Positions 27,301-33,784 of a DNA stretch of 64,000 bases are shown piece after piece. Position numbers and translations under genes: made by a program. The first letter of the stretch is position 1, and each line of letters begins with the position of its first letter. The notes under the pieces are model-generated. The model made no database searches and was not told the DNA's origin. It saw only the letters and a program-made list of their open reading frames with translations. Source of the stretch: Proteus vulgaris (GTDB lineage: Bacteria > Pseudomonadota > Gammaproteobacteria > Enterobacterales > Enterobacteriaceae); the NCBI RefSeq assembly GCF_016239305.1, contig NZ_JAEHOQ010000003.1, forward strand, positions 160,850 through 224,849. The letters run 5' to 3'.

Positions 27301-27446
27301 GGCTGATTATTGTGTCTGGTATGTTAGTCGGCACACTGTTTACTCTGTTTGTGTTACCAACGATGTATAGTTTCTTAGCGCGAAACCATCAAGTCAGCGC
27401 TCAAACTGAGCGTCAAAAGCAGTTACAGCAAGTCAGCGAGTTGTAG
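24369..27446 (+). CDS. mexI: RND multidrug efflux pump, MexI-like
   Basis: 1025 residues, the length of HAE1-type RND pumps. It starts FTDIFVRRPVLALVV, has twelve membrane helices in two sets separated by large periplasmic loops, and carries the TM4 proton-relay pair Asp-Asp in AIGLVVDDAIVVVENVHRHI, plus GLISKHGILMVEFANEL in the second half with the relay Lys replaced in the usual MexI/MdtBC-like style. It lies 12 bp after the adaptor gene and ends at an intrinsic terminator. Redox-cycling compounds are expected substrates given SoxR control (inference). Confidence 0.93.
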   Translation: MKFTDIFVRRPVLALVVSTLILLLGVFAFSKLPVRQYPMLQNSTITIATDYPGASSELMQGFVTQPITQAVSSVEGVDYISSSSVQGKSLVTVRMELNRDPTQALTQVMAKVNQVRYKLPEQAYDPVIELSSGESTAVAYVGFSSEQLSIPELTDYLSRVVEPMFSSINGVAKVQVFGGQQLAMRLWLDADKLAGRNLTASDVAEAVRRNNYQAAPGKVEGEFVIANVYVNTDLTNVEEFKDMVITNDGNNLVRLRDIGTVELGAAATETSGIMNGKKAVFLGLFPTPTGNPLVIVDGIRDHLIDIEKTLPPSVDVELAFETSRFIKASINQVVQTLIEAILIVIAVIYLCLGSFRSVLIPVLAIPLSMLGAAGLMLAFGFSINLLTLLAMVLAIGLVVDDAIVVVENVHRHIEEGLSPVQAALVGAREVAGPVIAMTITLAAVYAPIGLMAGLTGALFKEFAITLAGSVIVSGIVALTLSPVMSSLMLKPKENEGKMAKMAEFVFDKMAHYYGYVLNFSLANRWLTVVFALAVFVSLPFLYSQTKQELAPSEDQASVLTAVKAPQHANLAYAERFNQKLDEIYMSLPETDSTWIINGTDGPSASFGGINFDGWDLRDRNADQIQADLQNRVNNVEGTSIFAFQLASLPGSVGGLPVQMVLRSPLGYPVLFETMEQIKQQARESGLFVVVDSDLDYNNPVVQVAIDRTKANSLGIRMQDIGESLSLLVGEHYINRFGMDGRSYDVIPQSVRHQRLTPAALAGHYIRTQDNVLIPLSTVVNITTQVEPNKLTQFNQQNAAIFQAIPAPGVTMGQAVAFLETVADSLPAGFSHDWQSDSRQFTQEGNTLVFAFIAALIIIYLVLAAQYESLVDPLIILITVPLSICGALVPLALGMVTLNIYTQIGLVTLIGLISKHGILMVEFANELQVHKNLNRRDAIIEAAKIRLRPVLMTTAAMVIGLIPLLFAGGAGANSRYGLGLIIVSGMLVGTLFTLFVLPTMYSFLARNHQVSAQTERQKQLQQVSEL

Positions 27447-27465
27447 GCTTACAAAATAAAAAAAC

Positions 27466-27527
27466 AATAACAAACAGTAATGTCGTAAAACCAATCCCCA
27501 TTGTGAATGCAATGGGGATTTTATTTA
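27466..27527 (+). repeat. 62-bp direct repeat, left copy, containing the mexGHI terminator
   Basis: 61 of 62 bases are identical to 28295-28356; the difference is A at 27493 against G at 28322. It includes a 10-bp hairpin stem (27493-27502 with 27511-27520, arm aatccccatt) followed by ttttattt, an intrinsic terminator for the efflux operon. Confidence 0.95.
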
Positions 27528-27583
27528 TTAAAGGGAATGCTTTGAAAAATAAACACTACATTGCTACTCTAACGAGTATTAAA

Positions 27584-27629
27584 ATATAAGTTGTAGCTTA
27601 TTAGCCTATAAATGAGTTATAACTTATAT
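27584..27629. promoter_or_regulatory. candidate operator/promoter of the toxin-antitoxin operon
   Basis: Upstream of the toxin start are 9-bp inverted arms (27584-27592 atataagtt and 27621-27629 aacttatat) and a perfect 10-bp palindrome agttataact at 27615-27624. Such palindromes at the head of HigBA-type operons are usual antitoxin binding sites. A gaggtgag ribosome site follows. Binding is inferred. Confidence 0.55.
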
Positions 27630-27639
27630 GAGGTGAGCT

Positions 27640-28026
27640 GTGTGGAATGTATTCTTTACAAATAATTTCGACTCTTGGTTATTAGAACAAAACAGCGAGT
27701 TACAAGAACGCGTTTTAGCGGCCTTACAGAATTTAGAGATTTATGGACCTAGGTTACCAAGGCCACATGCTGATAACATCAAAGGTTCAAAATATCCGAA
27801 TATGAAAGAGCTCCGAATACAACACACAGGAAAACCTATACGAATATTTTTTGCGTTTGTTCCAACTAGAAAAGCCATTGTGCTATGTGCAGGAAATAAA
27901 GCTAACAATAAGAAATTTTACCAAACGATGATCCATATAGCGGATCGGGAATTTACCTCATATCTTTTATCAATAAGAGAAGACAATGAAAACACTTCAA
28001 CAAGCTATCGCAGAACGTTCTCCTGA
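27640..28026 (+). CDS. type II toxin, RelE/HigB (Gp49-like) family
   Basis: 128 residues from a GTG start (27640) with GAGGTGAG upstream. The core is that of HigB/Gp49-type ribosome-dependent mRNA interferases: FDSWLLEQNSELQERVLAAL, LPRPHADNIKGSKYPNMKEL, then the conserved basic strands IRIFFAFVPTRKAIVLCAGNK. Toxin precedes antitoxin, the HigBA order, and overlaps it by 41 bp. The C-terminal ~25 residues (EFTSYLLSIREDNENTST...) run over the antitoxin start and may be dispensable. The module sits alone between two direct repeats, so it looks inserted. Confidence 0.85.
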   Translation: MWNVFFTNNFDSWLLEQNSELQERVLAALQNLEIYGPRLPRPHADNIKGSKYPNMKELRIQHTGKPIRIFFAFVPTRKAIVLCAGNKANNKKFYQTMIHIADREFTSYLLSIREDNENTSTSYRRTFS

Positions 28027-28285
28027 TAGCCAAGAACGTATAAAAAAAATGGCTGATGAATTGATACTAGAAACAGGGTTACAAATCTTAAGAGAAGAGT
28101 TAAATATTTCGCAAAGAGAACTTGCTACTCATTTAGGAATTTCTCAACCTGCAATTACCCAAATAGAGCAAAGAGGTAACGATCTAAAACTGGCAACATT
28201 AAAACGCTATGTTGAAGCTTTAGGCGGCAAACTTAGCTTAACGATTGAATTACCTACGGGTGAAGATCGTGTTTTCCATCTTTAA
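27986..28285 (+). CDS. type II antitoxin, XRE/HigA-like helix-turn-helix protein
   Basis: 99 residues. The XRE helix-turn-helix lies at about residues 40-72 (ISQRELATHLGISQPAITQI), followed by KRYVEALGGKLSLTIELP, typical of HigA/MqsA-like XRE antitoxins paired with RelE/Gp49 toxins. It should neutralise the preceding toxin and repress the operon through palindromes upstream. The second copy of the 62-bp direct repeat begins 9 bp after its stop. Confidence 0.87.
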   Translation: MKTLQQAIAERSPDSQERIKKMADELILETGLQILREELNISQRELATHLGISQPAITQIEQRGNDLKLATLKRYVEALGGKLSLTIELPTGEDRVFHL

Positions 28286-28294
28286 ATTTAGAGA

Positions 28295-28356
28295 AATAAC
28301 AAACAGTAATGTCGTAAAACCGATCCCCATTGTGAATGCAATGGGGATTTTATTTA
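28295..28356 (+). repeat. 62-bp direct repeat, right copy, acting as terminator
   Basis: Near-perfect copy (61/62) of 27466-27527, offset 829 bp. The hairpin (28322-28331 with 28340-28349) is retained with one G-T pair at its base. It terminates the toxin-antitoxin transcript and lies just beyond the 3' end of the convergent phosphatase gene. Confidence 0.95.
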
Positions 28357-28363
28357 ATAGGAG

Positions 28364-29791
28364 TTATTTTTTTAATAGTGGGATGCCGTTTTCCAAAGCA
28401 AACGTTGTTAATTCTGCAAGTTGCCCAATTTCATACAGTGCTAATGGTGTTCTTTTTTCTCTTATTTCATGTACCATTTCTTCTAAACTTGTATTTTGTT
28501 TTTCAGCAGGCGACAGATCCATCATTTTTTCAACAAGAAACATTTCCATCGTTCTACCAATACCAGCAAGACAATGTATCAAACTATTTGAATGAGGAGA
28601 GATACCTAATTGTTCTCTTAATAAGGAGAGTGTCTCTTTTAGTTTTGTTGCATCTACTGCAGTGTGATCTTTCCAATTATGAATATGAACAAAATTTACT
28701 TCCTTTTTTCTCAATGATGAATCTATTATTTTAGGATAAGTATTTAGATCTAAAAGATCTTTTTTACCACTGATAAATATTTTATGCTTATTAGGATTAT
28801 CTTTTATATTTACATCATCATAGGTATGATTATTCATAAAATATTTATTATCATTTATTAGTTTAGATTTAATATCATCATCTGATGCGAGAACATAAAC
28901 GGTATCAATATTATTATCTATTAGAGAATTTAAATAATTCGCCATATTTTCCCCATCACTTTTAGGATATTGTGAAGCAATTCTTAAAGCGTTACCTGGA
29001 GTACCGCTAATGATATTAGCAGGTAACTTAATATTATTATATTTTAATAAACTTTCGCTACATAACTCTATTCCAAATCTAGAATTATTTACTGTTTTAT
29101 ATCTAGAATGTAAATAATTCTTTGATATCAAATTATTAAATAATTTTTCACTCTCGTTTAATTTATCCTCTTTATCTAACACATTATGCTTTAGTCTACT
29201 GTTTACAGTTATTAAAAAGTCTGAAGAATTCGCTATTTTTTTGTTACCTTCCGCATCAAAATAATAAGGTGTAGGTTTTAAAATACTGAATGATTTTGTC
29301 TGAGTAGGTACTTGTGTACTCACACCCTGTGTAGTATTTCTTGATGCTCTAGGTAGAATATTTTCTTGTATTCTTCTAGGTGGTAAGACTGGCGGATTAT
29401 TCACTTTAGCACATTTAGGCGGTAAGACTGGTGGATTATTCACTTTAGCGCCCTTAGGCGGTAAGGCTGGTGGAATATTCACTTTAGCGCCCTTAGGCGG
29501 TAAGGCTGGTGGATTATTCACTTTAGCGCCCTTAGGCGGTAAGGCTGGCGGATTATCAACACTACTTGATTGATTATATATTTGTTGAATTTGTGTAGGG
29601 GTACATAATGGAGTATTTCCCTTCACCACTGCTTTTTGTTCTAGATTAGGTGCGTCTAGTTTTTGATTTGTATTATTAATATGACTAATACTATTATGAG
29701 AAGCATTCTTTCCCTTAACATACTTAGTTTCGGAATTTCTATTTATTTTCTCAACATTTGGACTACCCAAAAAATTTATTTTTGAAAACAT
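28364..29791 (-). CDS. YopH/SptP-like protein tyrosine phosphatase with SH3-ligand repeats; candidate T3SS effector
   Basis: 475 residues, no secretion signal peptide or membrane helix. The C-terminal ~225 residues resemble the YopH/SptP phosphatase domain: substrate-loop-like ALRIASQYP, acid loop NWKDH with Asp375 (YopH has WPD), P-loop HCLAGIGRT with Cys407 and Arg413 (HCX5R), late Gln457 in YEIGQLAEL, and an end (NGIPLLKK) like the GRPLLNS end of YopH. The first ~78 residues are polar and Ser/Asn-rich, as in T3SS signals. Residues 79-143 are five 13-residue units with PPALPPK, PPVLPPK or PPVLPPR, each fitting a class II SH3 ligand (PxxPxK/R). The ATG has AAAGGA upstream. Unlinked from the T3SS operons by ~6 kb, with no adjacent chaperone. 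Catalytic residues look intact; translocation is inferred. Confidence 0.85.
   Translation of the reverse strand: MFSKINFLGSPNVEKINRNSETKYVKGKNASHNSISHINNTNQKLDAPNLEQKAVVKGNTPLCTPTQIQQIYNQSSSVDNPPALPPKGAKVNNPPALPPKGAKVNIPPALPPKGAKVNNPPVLPPKCAKVNNPPVLPPRRIQENILPRASRNTTQGVSTQVPTQTKSFSILKPTPYYFDAEGNKKIANSSDFLITVNSRLKHNVLDKEDKLNESEKLFNNLISKNYLHSRYKTVNNSRFGIELCSESLLKYNNIKLPANIISGTPGNALRIASQYPKSDGENMANYLNSLIDNNIDTVYVLASDDDIKSKLINDNKYFMNNHTYDDVNIKDNPNKHKIFISGKKDLLDLNTYPKIIDSSLRKKEVNFVHIHNWKDHTAVDATKLKETLSLLREQLGISPHSNSLIHCLAGIGRTMEMFLVEKMMDLSPAEKQNTSLEEMVHEIREKRTPLALYEIGQLAELTTFALENGIPLLKK
29363..29557 (-). repeat. 39-bp tandem repeat (x5) encoding proline-rich units
   Basis: Five 39-bp units (13 codons: residues 79-91, 92-104, 105-117, 118-130, 131-143 of the phosphatase). 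The first three units are nearly identical; the fourth has Val for Ala and Cys for Gly, and the fifth diverges after PPVLPPR. In-frame expansion or loss would change the number of SH3-ligand motifs. Confidence 0.95.
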
Positions 29792-29921
29792 ATTTGATCC
29801 TTTTATAATTTACATTTAAATAAAAACCTCCAAATATTATATTTACTTAAAATTTAAAATATAAAAAAAACTTCTTTTCTAACCAATGTTCATTTTAAGA
29901 AAGAGAAAAAATCAATTATAA

Positions 29922-29956
29922 AAATGCCAATACATTTTAATAACATATCGGCATTT
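29922..29956 (-). terminator. intrinsic terminator at the end of the choline operon
   Basis: Reading leftward after the last SMR gene, arms aaatgccgata and tattggcattt (11 pairs, one G-T) enclose a 13-nt loop and run into a T-rich stretch. It separates the cut operon from the phosphatase gene. Confidence 0.65.
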
Positions 29957-29998
29957 AAGTTAAAAAGGTAAAATCAATATCTAATTTATAAAGTTAGC

Positions 29999-30325
29999 TT
30001 ACATTGTAGAAAATGTATTCATAATTATCCCACCAGAAATAATCAATGCCATGGAGAATATAGCCGGTAAATCTGGTTTTTGTTTATATAAAATCATCGC
30101 AACTAATGTCACACCGACAATACCAAATCCACACCACAGTGAATACGCCACACCAACAGGGATATATCCCATTGCACGCGTTAAGGCAAAATAACAGATA
30201 CAGTAAGCAGCAATAACTAATACAGAAGGCGCTAATTTACTAAAGCCATTTGTTTTTTTTATCATAGACGTGCCTGTGATTTCAGAACCGATAGACAGCG
30301 CCAGCCATAAGAATCCGGTAAACAT
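29999..30325 (-). CDS. small multidrug resistance (SMR) transporter, subunit 2 of the cut operon
   Basis: 108 residues, four membrane helices, with the membrane-embedded glutamate of the SMR family in the first helix (SIGSEITGTSMIKK) and the third-helix block VAYSLWCGFGIVGV. SMR proteins export quaternary ammonium compounds in exchange for protons, and pairs often work as heterodimers. A second SMR gene lies 100 bp upstream. In choline TMA-lyase clusters such genes are proposed to move choline, trimethylamine or related amines; the direction and substrate are not shown by sequence. Confidence 0.88.
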   Translation of the reverse strand: MFTGFLWLALSIGSEITGTSMIKKTNGFSKLAPSVLVIAAYCICYFALTRAMGYIPVGVAYSLWCGFGIVGVTLVAMILYKQKPDLPAIFSMALIISGGIIMNTFSTM

Positions 30326-30369
30326 AATTGTTATCCTTATTTATTTTAATAAAAAATTTATTTATCAAA

Positions 30370-30430
30370 GAATAAATTTATTGAAAAATAGACTTATTAA
30401 AAAATAGAGTTATTAAGAAATAGATTTATT
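30370..30430 (-). repeat. imperfect 16-bp tandem repeat between the two SMR genes
   Basis: About four degenerate copies with 16-bp period (landmark ataa/atag at 30372, 30388, 30404, 30420; unit close to aaaaatagacttatta). It fills the 100-bp gap between the two SMR genes. Confidence 0.7.
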
Positions 30431-30842
30431 TATTAATTGGCGATACTGCCTGTTTAATATTAGGCGTTTCTGTTGTCTCTTCTTCCTCTTCTTCTGATCC
30501 CATTTTGGAAAAGAGATTCATAATTACAATACCACTGGCAATAACCGCCATACCTATCATTGCCGCAGTATCAGGATGTTGACCATAAAACAACATACCT
30601 AAAGAAGAAACCACTAATATACCTGTACCAGACCATGTTGCATAAGCTAAACCAACTGGAATGTTTTTCACTGCACGCGATAATGAGTAATAACAAATAA
30701 CATAAAGAACAACAATTAGGCCTAATAATAATGTTTTAGTTGTACCTTCACTATTATCAAACATTTTTAAGGTAGAGGTTGCTGAGGTTTCTGAAATAAT
30801 GACCGCCAGCATCCAAAGCCATGATTTAGCTTTTGGTGACAT
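30426..30842 (-). CDS. small multidrug resistance (SMR) transporter, subunit 1 of the cut operon
   Basis: 138 residues: an SMR core with four helices and the conserved glutamate in VIISETSATSTLK, the third-helix block GLAYATWSGTGILVV, and a 25-residue acidic tail (EEEEEETTE) absent from the partner. The long/short pair with unequal tails fits a heterodimeric SMR pump. Starts 35 bp after the preceding gene of the operon. Confidence 0.88.
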   Translation of the reverse strand: MSPKAKSWLWMLAVIISETSATSTLKMFDNSEGTTKTLLLGLIVVLYVICYYSLSRAVKNIPVGLAYATWSGTGILVVSSLGMLFYGQHPDTAAMIGMAVIASGIVIMNLFSKMGSEEEEEETTETPNIKQAVSPINK

Positions 30843-30877
30843 AATAATACTCCTGAGTTATCAGATATAATTTAATA

Positions 30878-31576
30878 TTAACTTTTTAAATTTTTTAAAT
30901 ATTCAATAGCAGAATCCGTCAATTTATCTTGTGATAAACAGTATTCTCCAGGCTTATTCATTACTTCATTTAAAGTAATATAGCGATTATTATTCTCTTT
31001 TTTGATTTCAGGATAATATTCAGGTTTTTTATTATGATTATTATCAGTTAGGTGAGTTTCTATTTCATTGATGGAATAAAAACAAATACCTAATAACTTT
31101 AATCGTTTAATATTTTCCTGAATAAGCAGGTTGTACTCTTTATTTTTATTTAAACCTAAAATCTCATTTAATTCACTTTCTGGTTGGCAAAAATAAGGTA
31201 GTGCCATAACAGGAATATTTTGAGCTAATGCTGAATGAATTAATTTTCCTTCTTCACTCATTGATAATCCGTTAACAATTTCACCCACCAGCTTTTTATC
31301 GAAATAGGGAACGAATAAAGTGTGATAAGAAGATAAATTATTAACATCAAACTCGTCCGCTTTATACATATCACCTAGATGACGCCATTTCGACAAATCA
31401 TGGCACGCTTGTGCCGGTGTTGTGACAAATAGAGAAAATCGAATATGAGAAAAAGTATTGATACGTTGGCAGATTTCATCTTGGTATCCCGGTGCAGGGG
31501 TAAGTGCTAACAACACCGACTTTTTCATTCTTTTTTCTATTTCAGCAACAATCCTTTCTATTAACTGATCGTCCAT
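30878..31576 (-). CDS. microcompartment-operon protein of unknown function, flavoprotein-like
   Basis: 232 residues. The N-terminus (DDQLIERIVAEIEKRM) is a short amphipathic helix like encapsulation peptides that target cargo to microcompartments. The middle (VLLALTPAPGY; YHTLFVPYFDKKLVGEIVNG; ALAQNIPVMALPYFCQP) looks like a Rossmann/flavoprotein-type alternating fold. Proteins of this type occur in eut- and cut-like operons, but I do not know a proven function. It lies 17 bp after cutH and before the SMR genes, so is cotranscribed. Confidence 0.6.
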   Translation of the reverse strand: MDDQLIERIVAEIEKRMKKSVLLALTPAPGYQDEICQRINTFSHIRFSLFVTTPAQACHDLSKWRHLGDMYKADEFDVNNLSSYHTLFVPYFDKKLVGEIVNGLSMSEEGKLIHSALAQNIPVMALPYFCQPESELNEILGLNKNKEYNLLIQENIKRLKLLGICFYSINEIETHLTDNNHNKKPEYYPEIKKENNNRYITLNEVMNKPGEYCLSQDKLTDSAIEYLKNLKS

Positions 31577-31593
31577 TACGTCACCTCATTGTT

Positions 31594-32238
31594 TTAGCTG
31601 ACAATAAATACACTATCATTATTGCGAAGCCCGGCAGCATTAGCTTCATCAGTATCTATATGAAATTCCAAAGCAAATTTATCACTAACACGAACAACGA
31701 CCTCATCAAAAATCAGGCTACGCTCACCTTCTGTTTTTACATGTACCTTTTGCCCATTGATGACGTTTAACATTCTGGCGTCAATTTCACTCATATGAAT
31801 ATGGCGTTGTGCGCAAATGACTTGCTCTTTTAATTCAACATGACCCGCAGGCCCCATTAAAACAGCATTGCCAGAACCAACTAAATCACCCGATTCACGC
31901 ACTGGTGCTTTTACACCTAATGCAAAACAGTCAGCTTTTGAAATTTCTAATTGGCTTTGTGGACGAACAGGTCCTAAAACACGAACTTTGCTAATCGAAC
32001 CTTTAGATCCCACGACAATCACACACTCTTTTGCTGCAAACTGACCCGGCTGTTTAAGATCTTTAAACGGGGTGAGTTGATAACCTTTGCCAAATAATGC
32101 TTCAACATCTTGTTGTGAAAGATGTACATGCCGATTGGAAATACCAACAGGGATTGCCATTCCTTGCGTCTCTCCCGATATCACACCATGTACAGGCAAA
32201 CGCGAGAGGATTTTTCCCATGAGTTGTTGATTAATCAT
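31594..32238 (-). CDS. cutH: PduL-type phosphate acyltransferase (phosphotransacetylase) of the choline microcompartment
   Basis: 214 residues. Two PduL beta-barrel domains with the zinc-binding histidine motifs GISNRHVHLSQQDVEALFG and CAQRHIHMSEIDA, and the late EFHIDTDEANA. It converts acetyl-CoA and phosphate to acetyl phosphate, regenerating CoA inside the compartment. The N-terminal ~20 residues (INQQLMGKILSRLPV) form an amphipathic helix as in PduL encapsulation peptides. The ATG overlaps the stop of the preceding shell gene by one base. Confidence 0.93.
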   Translation of the reverse strand: MINQQLMGKILSRLPVHGVISGETQGMAIPVGISNRHVHLSQQDVEALFGKGYQLTPFKDLKQPGQFAAKECVIVVGSKGSISKVRVLGPVRPQSQLEISKADCFALGVKAPVRESGDLVGSGNAVLMGPAGHVELKEQVICAQRHIHMSEIDARMLNVINGQKVHVKTEGERSLIFDEVVVRVSDKFALEFHIDTDEANAAGLRNNDSVFIVS

Positions 32239-32720
32239 TATTTTTTACCTTTACGGCTTTCTGGTTTGATCTCTTTCTTACTACTTTGTACTTTGTCTGT
32301 CTTAGTTTCAGTGGCAATATTTTGAGCTGGTAAATCTTCAACTGCTTTTGCGACCTCTAGCTTCTCAACTTCGCTTTTAACAGGGGCTTCAACGACTGTT
32401 TCAAGAGCAATTTCTGGCGTTTTTTCAGTAGCAGGTACTTTTTTCTTACTTTTTATGGTCAGTAATTTAGTGATAACGCTTGGTTCTGGTCTTGCGATAA
32501 CTAATGAACCAATCACCAGCTCTTTTTGGCTCACCACATCAACACCATGATCAACTGCCGTTTTTACTGCACTGATCTCACCTTGAAAACAGACAGATAC
32601 CAAGCCAGATCCTACTTTTCGGTATCCAATAATTTCCACGTTTGCCGCTTTACAAGCTGCATCTGCAGCTTGAATGGCTGCGGTTAATCCTCGTGTTTCA
32701 ATCACACCTAAACTGTTCAT
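32238..32720 (-). CDS. cmcE: microcompartment shell protein (BMC-H) with charged C-terminal extension
   Basis: 160 residues. The first ~85 are one BMC domain (GVIETRGLTAAIQAADAACK; VGSGLVSVCFQGEISAVKTA). The last ~75 are a Lys/Glu/Thr-rich, probably disordered tail ending KPESRKGKK. Extended BMC-H proteins of this kind (EutK/PduK-like) may bring other functions to the shell. Its tail lacks an obvious folded domain or Fe-S cysteines. Lies 13 bp after cutD. Confidence 0.9.
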   Translation of the reverse strand: MNSLGVIETRGLTAAIQAADAACKAANVEIIGYRKVGSGLVSVCFQGEISAVKTAVDHGVDVVSQKELVIGSLVIARPEPSVITKLLTIKSKKKVPATEKTPEIALETVVEAPVKSEVEKLEVAKAVEDLPAQNIATETKTDKVQSSKKEIKPESRKGKK

Positions 32721-32733
32721 CTTTCTCTCCTAC

Positions 32734-33684
32734 TTAGTGACGGACAAGACGGATATCGAAATCAAATTTCTTAAAGAAGGCTTCTAAACTGTCTAACTCT
32801 TCTGGTGTATAACTAGGATCGGTTTTTATTGGATAAATCATTTCCAATTTTTCGTATTTATTACGCCCAAATTGGTGATAAGGAAGAATATCAATGCGCT
32901 GAATATTGCCGCGTTTTGATAGCTCCATGGCATAATTAATTGCTCCCGTAATTGCATCATAAGAGTCGTTGTAGCCGCGAACTAATGGCATACGAATAAC
33001 TACATTGGCACCGAGATCCATTAAACGTTCTAAATTACGACGGACATTTTCATTACCAACACCAAATAACGCTTTATGCTGAGCAGTATCAATGTGTTTG
33101 ATATCAATCAGAAATTGATCAACGACTTGCGCTAATTTTTCATAATTAGCCACGTTAGTGGTCGCTTGTGTTTCCACCGCGGTATTGATCATCATCTTTT
33201 TACATTCTCGTAAAAGCGCAACCGCAAAATCAGTTTGTAAACTCATTTCACCGCCACCGATTGTGACACCTCCCCCTGAAGAGATGTAAAAGTCATAATC
33301 TTGCATGATGATTTTCATTAGTTCAGAAACAGAAACATCTTTTCCCATAATATCAAGCGCATCCGAGATACAGACCTCTTCACATTTACGACAACCGATG
33401 CAATCAACACCACGATCAACACGGTGAACTTGCTTACCACTTTCATTGGTTGTCATGTAATGCACCCCCGCAGGACAAACATCGACACATTTACCGCAAT
33501 CCACACATTTGTCGTGAGAGTACATCACTTGAAACTCACTGCTGAGACCTTCTGGATTGGAACACCAAGGGCAGCGGATATTACAGCCTTTTAAGAAAAC
33601 GAGAGTACGAATACCATCACCATCATAAATAGAGTATTTCTGGATATTAAATATCCGCCCTCTTATTTCTGCCGCCGTCTCCAT
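32734..33684 (-). CDS. cutD: choline TMA-lyase activating enzyme (radical SAM)
   Basis: 316 residues. The radical-SAM cysteines are Cys34, Cys38 and Cys41 (CNIRCPWC). Two extra ferredoxin-type cluster motifs follow (Cys60/63/66/70 in CVDCGKCVDVC, and Cys95/98/101/105 in CIGCRKCEEVC), as in activating enzymes of the choline and glycerol lyase group. It abstracts hydrogen to place the glycyl radical on CutC. It lies 100 bp downstream of cutC in the same operon. Confidence 0.95.
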   Translation of the reverse strand: METAAEIRGRIFNIQKYSIYDGDGIRTLVFLKGCNIRCPWCSNPEGLSSEFQVMYSHDKCVDCGKCVDVCPAGVHYMTTNESGKQVHRVDRGVDCIGCRKCEEVCISDALDIMGKDVSVSELMKIIMQDYDFYISSGGGVTIGGGEMSLQTDFAVALLRECKKMMINTAVETQATTNVANYEKLAQVVDQFLIDIKHIDTAQHKALFGVGNENVRRNLERLMDLGANVVIRMPLVRGYNDSYDAITGAINYAMELSKRGNIQRIDILPYHQFGRNKYEKLEMIYPIKTDPSYTPEELDSLEAFFKKFDFDIRLVRH

Positions 33685-33784
33685 CTTTACGCCTCCAAAT
33701 CTGCATCAAACATCCTTGTTCGATAAATTTAAATCTTGTCTTGTCGATTAAAAGGGATAGCCTGCGCCATCCCTATGGCTGTAA

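Noticed and set aside
28245..28734. Plus-strand frames of 116 and 132 codons over the 3' end of the phosphatase gene
   Set aside because: Shadows of the minus-strand phosphatase gene, whose catalytic motifs are clear; no domain in the plus frames.
29792..29880. MxiE-box-like T run upstream of the phosphatase gene
   Set aside because: Only the T tract and following ATA match; the GTATCG part does not. In this AT-rich region such tracts are frequent, and the similar run before the YEEI gene is part of a terminator.
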